Positions 32,801 to 40,712 of a stretch of 64,000 nucleotides of DNA are shown here, one piece after another. How positions within the stretch are numbered: position 1 is the first letter of the stretch; each line of letters begins with the position of its first letter. Source of the DNA: Pseudomonadales bacterium (lineage in GTDB: Bacteria > Pseudomonadota > Gammaproteobacteria > Pseudomonadales > Azotimanducaceae); assembly GCA_028285415.1 (NCBI GenBank), contig JANQPF010000002.1, forward strand, positions 62,001 to 126,000, read 5' to 3'. The notes under the pieces were generated by a model that did no database searches, had not been told where the DNA came from, and saw nothing but the letters and a program-made list of their open reading frames with translations. The translations under genes were made by a program, and so were the position numbers.

Positions 32801-33209
32801 GGGTGTTGCGGGCGAGCTTGGTGTCCTGGGCTTCGTAGGACCATCCCCAGGCGTTGTCCGGGTTGGGGACCTTCACCAGGAAGTCGGCGTAGCCGGACCA
32901 GGTGTCGTTGGAGAGGTTGGCCTGGAAGATGACGTCGGCACCGAAAGCCATGGCTTCTTTGGTGGCTTCGAGAGATGCGTATTCCGGGAGTTCGACGACG
33001 TGGCTGTGTTGAGTTTTCAGGTAATCGAGGTAGCCGCGCTCGTGTTCCAGGCCTTTTTCCTGCAGGGTCTGGATGACGGGGCTGTAGACCTTGGGGCGCT
33101 CAAACTCGCCGTTTGCGGCACGAAGGTCCAGTGAGGTCAGGTGCCGACAGTTCAGGTAGCCCGCCAGGTCGGTGGGGGCTAGCGAAAGCTGGTTGTGCTT
33201 GATGCGCAT
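29820..33209 (-). CDS. TM0106-type RecB-like nuclease/SF1 helicase
   Basis: The 1129-residue protein has three parts. The N-terminal ~260 residues look like a RecB-type nuclease with the terminal Fe-S cysteines (CRHLTSLDL near the start and SHCDLCAYWQQC near 215). Residues ~310-520 form an RNase H-like/DEDD exonuclease region (DIYLDFEGSHF; VTDYNREDCESTHRLQVWL). The C-terminal half is an SF1 helicase: Walker A IQGPPGAGKTFTGG, Walker B LIVDEAGQMSL, GDPQQLEQP, DETWRLHP, TVDKFQGQEA and NVATSRARAM. AAGGA lies 7 nt before ATG 33209. It probably processes or repairs DNA; the family also occurs near defence genes. Confidence 0.9.
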   Translation of the reverse strand: MRIKHNQLSLAPTDLAGYLNCRHLTSLDLRAANGEFERPKVYSPVIQTLQEKGLEHERGYLDYLKTQHSHVVELPEYASLEATKEAMAFGADVIFQANLSNDTWSGYADFLVKVPNPDNAWGWSYEAQDTKLARNTRAGTILQLCVYSLVLDELQGTRPEHMHVVAPGRDWQPETYRCDEFSAYFRLLATGITEFTNAPSSTYPDLVSHCDLCAYWQQCEKVRRGDDHLCYVAGMSSGHIEQLRAQGINSLAALANSPTLIATSASKEETLKKLRDQASIQLKGRETSANHYELKTPFDREHGFQRLPAPTPDDIYLDFEGSHFTEGGVQEYLTGYVTVNPDGSYAYTGLWADTLEAEQANFEAFIDTVIATRERNPHAHIYHFAPYEPAALKRMMGRFASRERELDILLIEEAFVDLHGIVRRSLIASVESYSIKNLEPFFGYERAQDLREASASRRVIEAALEYGPLDPSTDDHKRIVTDYNREDCESTHRLQVWLEVLRAEAETAHGAIPRLTHTQESAGDPNPLDVELQALREHLIKDIPVDPNERNAAQQAQFLLGHMLEFHRREEKATWWEFFRLRDLQEDELSLERKALTGLTFLAVTNPKKAPVIQYAFAEQDVDARDGEDVYDTDGNKIGTVNAVDHNARTIDITHRSDSAEKRPSTVYFHSYINPKEIRESLKRLGQHVLTNGLAPTSPYTSALRLLTLQPPGKSGQPLRKENEDIVEAAKRIALDLDGDVLAIQGPPGAGKTFTGGEIIHALVAAGKTVGITAVGHKVIHNLLEQADASAQESGISGMQLFHRHSTNGKYEGDASINNIKDYDKVLDGLRDGSIDVVGGTQWMWSRQDFEQAVDVLIVDEAGQMSLSNVLAAAPAAKNLILLGDPQQLEQPIQSSHPEGSDVAALKHWLGEHETMPADRGLFLDETWRLHPTICAFTSEIYYENKLQPRPDLIHQQLDGTPPYEGAGFFIFPVEHTGNTARANEEVEAIAGIVSDLTVSDGSYTNRLGERSKLVESDILIVAPYNSQVGALKERLPSMQERIGTVDKFQGQEAAVIIYSMTSSSPEDAPRGMEFLYNPNRFNVATSRARAMCILVGNPKLLAPHCKTPNQMRMANGFCRYGELAREVT

Positions 33210-33477
33210 TCGTTCATCCTTGCCTGCAAAGGTAGGCCGCTAATGTCCGCCGTCAGATTGTTTGCTTCCGAGATCCAACGTCATCATAGCGCTGCCGACG
33301 CGTAGATACCTGGTCAATGGCAGCACAGCATGACGCAGTTGTGGTCCAAGTCTGTGAGATGCGCAGTTTTTAGCAGTTTGCATGCCGGATTTGTGACGCC
33401 GGATGGATAAAGACTTCGCATGCCGTAGAAAATTGTCCTCTACGTCGACGTTCGTCACGCCACATTCCAGGGACAAT

Positions 33478-34418
33478 ATGAAAGCAAGCGAGAAGTACCG
33501 GATGGTATTCGGTGAGATCAAGGATCTCGCTGAGGCGGTGCCATGGACCACGGGGGTGTCCAATATGCTCGAGTGGCTGACCTGGAGCACGGGGCACGTG
33601 TTGGGGACCACCAAAACCAGATACCGAAAGGCGATTGTCGAGTGGGCGAGGTTGGCGGAAAGTGAGGCCCTGGACCTCGAGGCAACCCAGAAGTACGTCG
33701 ACGCGAAGCTGAATGATGCGATGCGAGAGAGCGACAAAGTCCATCGATATGACAAGCCCACCTCAAAAATTGCATCGCCGCGTGAGGCGCTGCGCCGCGC
33801 CAAGTACTTCTCAGAAGACTACTTGAACAAAGAGTTCGACATTTTCTGGGGTCTGGTCAGCGACGCGTACCTGGACGAGTTTTACAGTCAGTTCACTACC
33901 GTGCAAAAAGGCGGGCGCTGGTATACCCACGGCAACAGCGGTTTGTTCGCAAACAGTGTGAACATTCGTGAAATGCAGATGGATAACCTGGCCTACAACC
34001 CATCCTCAAAACTGCTGGTGGCCAATGAGTTGAAGCTCGGGGAAAAAAGAACCCGGACCAACTCCTCAAGTACGCCTTGATGTTCAAACTGCTGAAGGAA
34101 AGGCGCTTTGTCGTTCCGGATACCCGATTTGTGCTCCTGTTCATCGGCGATAAACCCGAGACAGGGGATTGGGACGCTATGCTCGAGGAAGAGGTTCAAC
34201 ACTGTCGGTCCAGCGAGAAAGCGACCGCCGGGATGGCGCTCGCGTGCGAAGGTCTGGCGCGAGCAACGGAATACGGCAGCACAACCTGGAGTGACCTGGT
34301 CGCCTTCAACATAGCCTATCGTTCCGATCTGGATGCGACGAGCCAGCAGGTTGAGTGCAAACTCCTCGAGGGGTTTGATCAGTCGCTCCAGGCCAAAGCT
34401 TTTATGGTGCCAGCGTAG
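33478..34418 (+). pseudogene. frameshifted PD-(D/E)XK nuclease-like gene
   Basis: Two abutting frames form one gene. The first runs from ATG 33478 (AGGGA upstream) to 34080. The second becomes coherent from about 34050. At GGGGAAAAAAG (34039-34049) a -1 shift joins KLLVANELKLG to KNPDQLLKYALMFKLL, restoring a continuous domain. The restored segment resembles the E-x-K core and following helix of PD-(D/E)XK nucleases. The shift lies in a run of six A, so mutation, sequencing error or recoding are all possible; the site is not an ideal slippery heptamer. The N-terminal part is helical and unrecognised. Full length would be about 312 residues. Confidence 0.65.
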
Positions 34419-34424
34419 ACCCTG

Positions 34425-37256
34425 CTACGGCGTGCCAGCCTCAAGGGTAATGTCCAACGGGGCTACCCCCGTCGGCGTCGACGCTCCGGAAGGAGTGATG
34501 GCACCGGTGCTGGGGTCGATAGCGAAGCGCTGCACGGTATTGGTGTCACTCAAGGTGACGTACGCAAACCGGCTGCTGGCATCGATCGAGATCGCGCTGG
34601 GCGTACCTCCGGCCGGCAGTGCCGAGCCTACCTGCGAGAGAAGCCCGGTGGTTGCATCGATCCCAAAAGTGATGATGTCGTTCGAACCGTCATTCAGGAT
34701 GTAGGCGAACCTGCCGTCCGGCGCTATCGCAATGTCGCTGGCGTTGGTACCGGCCGCGACAGACGGCGGGATTGCGGTCAGCGCGCCGGTGATGGCGTCG
34801 ATGCTGTAGAGCGACACGTCGTTGGATGAGCGGTTTGTAACGTAGGCAAACGCGCCGGATGGGCTGATCGCGACGGCTACCGGTTCAGTGCCGGTTGCCA
34901 GCGCCGCGCCGACCTGGGTTGGCGTACCATCAACCGGATCTATGGAAAACGCGGCTATCTCGTTGCTCGTGGCGAACGTGGCGTACAAGAACTGTCCGGT
35001 TGGATGCAGGGCAAGCGCAGTGGGGACGTTGGTAACGCTCAGCGTATCTGCAAGCGTCAGAGAACCATCGATTTGATCGGCGCTGAACGTGGCGACGCTG
35101 CTGTCGGATTGAGCGACGTAGACAAAGCGCGTTGTCGGATGCGCGGCGAGCGCGCTGGCTGTCGCTGCCGTGGCTATCTGCAATCCCGGATCCGTGAGCA
35201 GGCCGGTACCCTGGTTGACGTGGTAAGTGCTCAAGGCGCCCGCTGACGCGGTGTCGCTTAAGACATATACGAAGCGGCCGGTTGCTTCAGTGATGGCGGC
35301 GCGCGGTGCGGATGGCGTCGTGACGGGTTGGCCCAGCGGATTTTGACTACCTTCCGGATCAACCGTAAACGCCGACAGGGTGGCGTCATTTTGATTGAGC
35401 ACGTACGCAAGCCGTTTTGGCTGGGCCAACGCGAAGGCGCTTGGACGGGTACCCGTTGCGACGGGGGTTTGTATGGCGGTCAACGCGGCGTTCGTCGGGT
35501 CGATGCTGAATGGGCTGATGTTGTTGTCCGTCCCGTTCACCACGTAGGCAAATCGGCCGGTTGGATCGATCTCTACGAATCTGACCCAGCCGCCCAGTTC
35601 CAGCGTCGGATCCACGTTGGCGATCGTGCCGTCTGCGGGGTCGATGGAAAACGTCGTCAGATCGCCATCGCCGATGTTGCCCGCGTTTGCGGTATAGGCA
35701 AAGGCTCCATTGGGGTGTATGGCGATGTCGCCGGTAAACACCGACGACTGATTGAGAATCTCGTTGACGAGCGTTCGACTACCGTCCGTAGGATCGAAGC
35801 GGAAGCTGGAAATATCGTCCAACAGCAAGTCGCCGAGCTGCCCGACCAGCACGAATCGTCCGGTGGGATCGACGGCGACGGTGAGGCTTTCTTCGACGGT
35901 ATCCGTGCCGAGATCGGTGAGCAAACCGGTATCGTTATCGATGCTGTACACCGCGAGACCGGTTTCCACGATGACGAAAAGGAACCGGCCTTCGGGGTCG
36001 AATGCAACGTGCTGCGGAAAATCTGCAACGAATGTTGCCGATTCCGAGAGTGCGCCGGTTGCCGGATCGATATCATAGAGTACGACGCCCACCCCGCGAA
36101 AAACCCCATAGGCGAACCGGCCCGTCGGATGGACTCTGACTATCCAGGGATTACTTGTGGGCGTGATTTCCGCGCCAGTTGCTGTCAGTGCCCCGGTTAC
36201 CGGGTCGATCGCATAGGTGCTGATGTTCGGGCTCGAAAAGCTTGCGGTGTACAGGTATCTCCCGTTGGGGCCCACAGTGAGGTCTCGCACCGGCCCTGCT
36301 GTGGTGAGAGGATCCAGCTCAGTCAACGTGCCAGAACCATCGATTTTGTATCTGCTGATCGTGCCATCGCCATCGTTTGCGGCATAAGCAAACAGCGCAA
36401 GATCTGCAATACAGTTCACCTCAACGTCGGTGATGTCCGTTGCTGCAGTCGTGCCACTGCCGTTGGTCACGGCACAGACCGCGTCGTTCGGTTGTACGGC
36501 AATGCTCACGTCATAGTTGTTGCCAGTCTCCACTCGGGTCGCGAATGTGAACGAACCGTTGGCGTCGAGCTGCAAGTCGTCACCGCCGTCTTGCTGCAGG
36601 ACCACCGGGTCGGAGACCAGTCCCGACAACGTGCCGCCGATACTGACGGTGCGGACACAGCTGATGACGATCGACGTCACGTCGCTGCCGGCAACCGTTC
36701 CGGATTCACCGCTCAGCGTACAGAGTTTTTCGACAGGGGTGCTTTGCAGTACCACGCTGTAGGTGGCCTGGTCAGGCAAGGTGTTGTCGAACGTGAATGC
36801 GCCGTCAGCCGTAATGGTCAGCTGCTGCTCACCGCCGTTCAGTTCGAGGCTCAGCGTATCTCCCGCATCGAGGCCCGAGGCAGCGCCGCCGACCATGAAA
36901 CCCACGCAGGTGACCGCGAGATCGACGTCGGCGTTTTGCACCGTACCGGAGCCGGCGGCGACGGTGCAGGTTTGAGTGGCGGGCTGAGCCGTGATGGTGA
37001 CATCGTAAGCGGCGCCATCATCGAGTTGCGCGGTGAAGGAGGCACTGCCGTTGTCGGAGACGACGACATCCACTGATCCGTCAAGCGTAGCGGTGAACTG
37101 CTGACCGACCTGCAATCCGGTGACAGTTACTGAAACGGTAAATTGCGGTGGAGGTGGTGTTGGATTGTTGCTGCTTCCGCCGCCGCCCCCGCATCCGGTT
37201 AGAAGAACGATCGTAGCGAGAAAGAACGGCGGGATGCGGTCAATTAGGGATGTCAT
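34425..37256 (-). CDS. lipoprotein with repeated beta domains and YVTN/lactonase-type propeller
   Basis: I start at ATG 37256 because a lipoprotein signal follows (FFLATIVLLTGC, with the lipobox cysteine at residue 22 and a glycine/proline linker), giving 943 residues. Three similar ~80-residue beta domains follow (VTVTGLQVGQQFTATLDGS; AASGLDAGDTLSLELNGGEQ; GTLSGLVSDPVVLQQDGGD). About a dozen repeats of DPxTGALT...VxPTGRFAYV type then form one or two beta propellers, as in 6-phosphogluconolactonase-like/YVTN proteins. It is probably outer-membrane attached. A binding or scaffold role is likely; enzyme activity is not evident. It converges with the frameshifted gene and diverges from the TIR-NACHT gene. 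Confidence 0.85.
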   Translation of the reverse strand: MTSLIDRIPPFFLATIVLLTGCGGGGGSSNNPTPPPPQFTVSVTVTGLQVGQQFTATLDGSVDVVVSDNGSASFTAQLDDGAAYDVTITAQPATQTCTVAAGSGTVQNADVDLAVTCVGFMVGGAASGLDAGDTLSLELNGGEQQLTITADGAFTFDNTLPDQATYSVVLQSTPVEKLCTLSGESGTVAGSDVTSIVISCVRTVSIGGTLSGLVSDPVVLQQDGGDDLQLDANGSFTFATRVETGNNYDVSIAVQPNDAVCAVTNGSGTTAATDITDVEVNCIADLALFAYAANDGDGTISRYKIDGSGTLTELDPLTTAGPVRDLTVGPNGRYLYTASFSSPNISTYAIDPVTGALTATGAEITPTSNPWIVRVHPTGRFAYGVFRGVGVVLYDIDPATGALSESATFVADFPQHVAFDPEGRFLFVIVETGLAVYSIDNDTGLLTDLGTDTVEESLTVAVDPTGRFVLVGQLGDLLLDDISSFRFDPTDGSRTLVNEILNQSSVFTGDIAIHPNGAFAYTANAGNIGDGDLTTFSIDPADGTIANVDPTLELGGWVRFVEIDPTGRFAYVVNGTDNNISPFSIDPTNAALTAIQTPVATGTRPSAFALAQPKRLAYVLNQNDATLSAFTVDPEGSQNPLGQPVTTPSAPRAAITEATGRFVYVLSDTASAGALSTYHVNQGTGLLTDPGLQIATAATASALAAHPTTRFVYVAQSDSSVATFSADQIDGSLTLADTLSVTNVPTALALHPTGQFLYATFATSNEIAAFSIDPVDGTPTQVGAALATGTEPVAVAISPSGAFAYVTNRSSNDVSLYSIDAITGALTAIPPSVAAGTNASDIAIAPDGRFAYILNDGSNDIITFGIDATTGLLSQVGSALPAGGTPSAISIDASSRFAYVTLSDTNTVQRFAIDPSTGAITPSGASTPTGVAPLDITLEAGTP

Positions 37257-37667
37257 AGTCACTGAAGGTACTGCTCTGTTACCTGACGATATCGGATGTC
37301 TATGCAGATTGCCAACGCGCTGCGTCACAAAAGACGGACAACAATCGTTAGGCGACGATTCGCAGACAACAACCGTTCGCCAGATGCGGCTCTGGGAGTG
37401 CCGTTTTTGGGGCCGGCGTTGGTGGTGGGCTCCAGCCCTTGTGGGTGCCGCTGCTCTGCGCTTGCACCGCAACCGACCGCGGTATATTTTCTTTTGGGGT
37501 CCTCGACGTTACAGGTGGACTTTGAAGGGGCGGTTGGAAGAGCGCGGGTTTACGACAAGGAAGCCACAGTTGGCTGCACGGCTCGTGCGAAAGTTGCAAC
37601 ACGGTATAGCCGCTTGGTTGCGGTTTGCCCCGGTGTGCCCGGTTGGGCTTTTCAACGGCGTCGGACG
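37257..37667. promoter_or_regulatory. divergent intergenic region
   Basis: This 411-base gap separates the divergent lipoprotein and TIR-NACHT genes and must carry promoters for both. I cannot place boxes with confidence. A small frame at 37384-37671 (listed separately) is the only coding candidate. Confidence 0.4.
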
Positions 37668-37671
37668 ATGA
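37384..37671 (+). CDS. possible 95-residue Arg/Trp-rich small protein
   Basis: A frame beginning MRLWECRFWGRRWWWAPALV and continuing through a very basic segment (RRYRWTLKGRLEERG) ends at TGA 37669-37671, which overlaps the ATG of the TIR-NACHT gene as ATGA. That junction is typical of coupled genes. The composition (many Arg and Trp) is odd and there is no clear ribosome-binding site, so it may be an accidental frame. Confidence 0.25.
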   Translation: MRLWECRFWGRRWWWAPALVGAAALRLHRNRPRYIFFWGPRRYRWTLKGRLEERGFTTRKPQLAARLVRKLQHGIAAWLRFAPVCPVGLFNGVGR

Positions 37672-40600
37672 ACGCCCACGCCAACCCGCTCATCTTCATC
37701 AGCTACCGTGAGGCCGATACATTTGCCTCGGTCGTGGAAATCTCTCGCAAGCTCGAAGCTGCGTTCCAGGCGGAGATCTTTCTCGACAAGGAGAAGATTG
37801 GTCTCGGCGACTCGATCAGCGCGAAGGTTCAGGAACACCTGGAGAAAACGACCCTCCTGTTGCTCGTCATCGGCGCGAACTGGTTCAAGCCGCGGGAAGG
37901 CGAACGGTCCGCACCCATCCACATGGACGACGACTGGGTTCGCCACGAGATACGAACCGCGTTGGAGCTTAAGGTTCCAATTGTGCCGGTATACGTCAAT
38001 ACCACGCGGCTGAAGGACAAGGAGCTGCCCCCGGATGTGCGGCAGATCGCGACGCTCGAGCCTGGGGGTGCGGCCGACTCGGGAATCCTGTCGGCTGAGT
38101 TGCGGCCCGGGAGCTATGAGCCTGATCTGAATAACCTCGTTGATCGGCTGGCTGAGAGTTTCGATCTACCCCGCAAGTCGGAAGACTCTGAACCAGAGAG
38201 CGGCGACCGCCTGGACGTTGACTGGGAGCTGCGGCATTTCGAGCGGCTGGCGGACGAACTCGGTTTGCTGAGTCCGGCTCTACCGTCTCACGACCAACAA
38301 CAATGGCCGCTGGCTGAGGTGTTTGTGCCGCTCGAGGTGCGGTCGCGGCGCGTGACGTTGCGCGATGGGACCTTTGAGTGGAGCCGACTGATTGAAGGTG
38401 ACCGTTGTGCCATCGTGGGCGCACCGGGATCGGGAAAGTCGACCTTACTTGCTCATCTGGCGCTGACTGCAGCCTCGCGGCGCCGCGCAGTGCTGGAATC
38501 AGCCCCTGGATTGGTGACTGAAGCCACGGAGCGGATCGCGCGGATTCCTGTGTGGATTGACTTGCCAGCTGCGGCCCGGCGGTTACGTGAGGAGCGACAG
38601 GACAGGAAACGACCGCTGCGCGATCTCGTTAATGACGACTGGCTGGACGTCGTGGAGCTTGTCGCAAACCTTGATGGACGGGAGGAGGCGCGAGCTCTGC
38701 TGGACCAGGGCAACGTACTGCTGCTCTTTGACGGGCTGGACGAAGTGGGTGGTACCGAGGAGCGCAGCGATCTTTTGTTGAGTATCGCCAGGTTGCCGAC
38801 AGCGTACGGTAGTCTGGGATCCAGGAACAACGTGGTGGTCGCCTGCCGCGATCGTGCATGGGGCGGCGGCCGAGCGTACGCACCGTTCGAACAGTTAGCG
38901 ATCAGTCCTATGGACCGTCCCCGTTGGGAACTCTACCTGTCGCGCTGGTGTCGCGCTGTCTGGGGTGACGCCGCCGACGCGGTGTTGGAGAACCTGAACC
39001 GCGCGTTACGCTCCCAGCGGGCTATTCAGGAGATGGCCGCCAATCCGCAGACGGCGACGATGCTTGCCGTTCTGGCCCACGAAGGCCCGCTACCCACCCA
39101 ACGCATTGAACTCTATGAAGCGTTGGTGGAGTCGGCACTCGGTAGTGATGTGTTGCAGCGGGAACATGGCGACGCCGAAGTTGTACGAGCTCACCTCAGC
39201 GCGCTCGCGGGCGCCATCCAGAAAGGCAAACTGAATGGTGGCGGTGGAGACGATGCTCCCGGGACCGAATCCACGGAGACACTCGCGCTGCGCGATGCTC
39301 AAGCATTACTCGGCAAACGCGTATCAGGTAAAGGCGCGCGCGATACTCTTGCCGTGCGCAGGATCGGTGGCGCGTTGCTGGACGCGCTGGAACTGCACAC
39401 CGGATTGATTGCCGCGGAAGGTTCTGCCCGCAAAGGCAAGGCAGGCACCGGCGTTGTACGTTTTCGACATCGCACGATTCAGGAGTTTCTGGTCGCCGCC
39501 GAACTGGTTGAGAACGACCACGCCAACGACATTCTGGCGCACGCGACCGACCCCGCCTGGGTGGTTGCCATTGCGTTGACGGCCGGACTGCTCGCAGTCG
39601 ATGGGAGTAACGAGGAACTCAAGGAGTTTCTGAGCGTCATCGCCGAAACACCTGATTTTGACAGCGTGGACGATGATGCCATCGAAGAGTGGAGCTGGCG
39701 TATGGGCACGCTCAGTGCGTGTCTGGAGGAGTTGTGGGACCGGGATCTTCCCGAGGACGTTCTTGATCCGGCGATCGAAGCTCACAAGGCGAGCAGTGAG
39801 ATCCTCTCGCAGCTGGACCAGACGACGCGCATTCGCATCGTGGAAGGCATGGGCGCGCTGCGCGACCCGCGCCTTGAACCTACGATGGTCTCGCGGTGGG
39901 TAGAAATCCAGGGCGGGCGCAGTGTGACGGGTGCGGAGTCGGATGAAGCCTGGGTCCAGGAGCGACCGGTGCGTTCACTTGATGTGTCGGATTTTCGTAT
40001 CCAGCGCTGGCCCGTGACAATCAGTGAATACGCGCGGTTTCTGGTCGACGCCAAAGGGTACGAGGACGACGAGTGGTGGGACGAAGAAGGCCGCCGTTGG
40101 CGCGATGATCTGGCGATCAAGTCACCCGAAGGCTGGGCTCTTGCCCGTGTGCACGGCAACCGGCCGGTGACCGGTGTGTCTTGGTGGGAGGCACGCGCGT
40201 ATGCCCGCTGGCTCGGCCACGTGGAGGAGGGGTTGCCGGCAGGGTGGACCGTGACATTGCCAACTGAGTTGCAGTGGGAACGCGCCGCGCGTGGTCCGTC
40301 TGACCGGCAGTCGTCGATGCTTGCGCGGTTCCCCTGGGGTACGGACTGGGATCCGGGTAATGCCCACTACGCGGGTCTGAATAGCTTACGGCATGCGCTG
40401 CCTGTTGGCCTGTTTCCGGACGGCAACAGCCCGGAACACGTCTGGGATCTGGCGGGTAACGTCAGTGAACGTTGCCTGGACGGGTTTGGCCCACCCAGCG
40501 AGCAGGCGCTGATGGACCACTGTTTCACCGACTACACCTTTGGCCACGTCGTTCGAGGCGGCGGTTTCGACTCCCCACCGCTCAACCTGCGCCTGACAGC

Positions 40601-40697
40601 GCGCTTTCCGGACGAGATGAACCTGGCTGCCAATCAGCGTAGCGATGCGGTGGGTTTTCGCTGCACCGCGTGGCAAGCACCGGAGCATTTAGGGTGA
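37668..40697 (+). CDS. TIR-NACHT-FGE-sulfatase domain protein
   Basis: The 1009-residue product starts at ATG 37668. Residues ~5-150 form a TIR domain (LIFISYREADTFA; FLDKEKIGLGDS; WVRHEIRTALEL with the likely catalytic Glu; PIVPVYV). A NACHT-type STAND NTPase follows, with Walker A VGAPGSGKST near 250 and Walker B LLLFDGLDEVGG near 350, then helical repeats. Residues ~760-1005 form a formylglycine-generating-enzyme/sulfatase-modifying fold (RPVTGVSWWEARAYARWLG; LPTELQWERAARG; GNVSERCLDG; VVRGGGFDSPP; GFRC), possibly a ligand-sensing module here. TIR-STAND proteins act in NAD+-depleting or signalling immunity; that role is inferred. The next gene begins 15 bases later. Confidence 0.92.
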   Translation: MNAHANPLIFISYREADTFASVVEISRKLEAAFQAEIFLDKEKIGLGDSISAKVQEHLEKTTLLLLVIGANWFKPREGERSAPIHMDDDWVRHEIRTALELKVPIVPVYVNTTRLKDKELPPDVRQIATLEPGGAADSGILSAELRPGSYEPDLNNLVDRLAESFDLPRKSEDSEPESGDRLDVDWELRHFERLADELGLLSPALPSHDQQQWPLAEVFVPLEVRSRRVTLRDGTFEWSRLIEGDRCAIVGAPGSGKSTLLAHLALTAASRRRAVLESAPGLVTEATERIARIPVWIDLPAAARRLREERQDRKRPLRDLVNDDWLDVVELVANLDGREEARALLDQGNVLLLFDGLDEVGGTEERSDLLLSIARLPTAYGSLGSRNNVVVACRDRAWGGGRAYAPFEQLAISPMDRPRWELYLSRWCRAVWGDAADAVLENLNRALRSQRAIQEMAANPQTATMLAVLAHEGPLPTQRIELYEALVESALGSDVLQREHGDAEVVRAHLSALAGAIQKGKLNGGGGDDAPGTESTETLALRDAQALLGKRVSGKGARDTLAVRRIGGALLDALELHTGLIAAEGSARKGKAGTGVVRFRHRTIQEFLVAAELVENDHANDILAHATDPAWVVAIALTAGLLAVDGSNEELKEFLSVIAETPDFDSVDDDAIEEWSWRMGTLSACLEELWDRDLPEDVLDPAIEAHKASSEILSQLDQTTRIRIVEGMGALRDPRLEPTMVSRWVEIQGGRSVTGAESDEAWVQERPVRSLDVSDFRIQRWPVTISEYARFLVDAKGYEDDEWWDEEGRRWRDDLAIKSPEGWALARVHGNRPVTGVSWWEARAYARWLGHVEEGLPAGWTVTLPTELQWERAARGPSDRQSSMLARFPWGTDWDPGNAHYAGLNSLRHALPVGLFPDGNSPEHVWDLAGNVSERCLDGFGPPSEQALMDHCFTDYTFGHVVRGGGFDSPPLNLRLTARFPDEMNLAANQRSDAVGFRCTAWQAPEHLG

Positions 40698-40712
40698 GCC
40701 GCGAGAGTAAAC

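Noticed and set aside
34039-34049. Programmed -1 frameshift signal
   Set aside because: The zero-frame heptamer G GAA AAA does not re-pair well in the P-site, and I saw no downstream stimulatory structure or family precedent. Mutation or error is simpler.
35328-37076. 582-codon frame opposite the propeller lipoprotein
   Set aside because: It is an antisense shadow of a repetitive gene; its repeats mirror the blades on the other strand.
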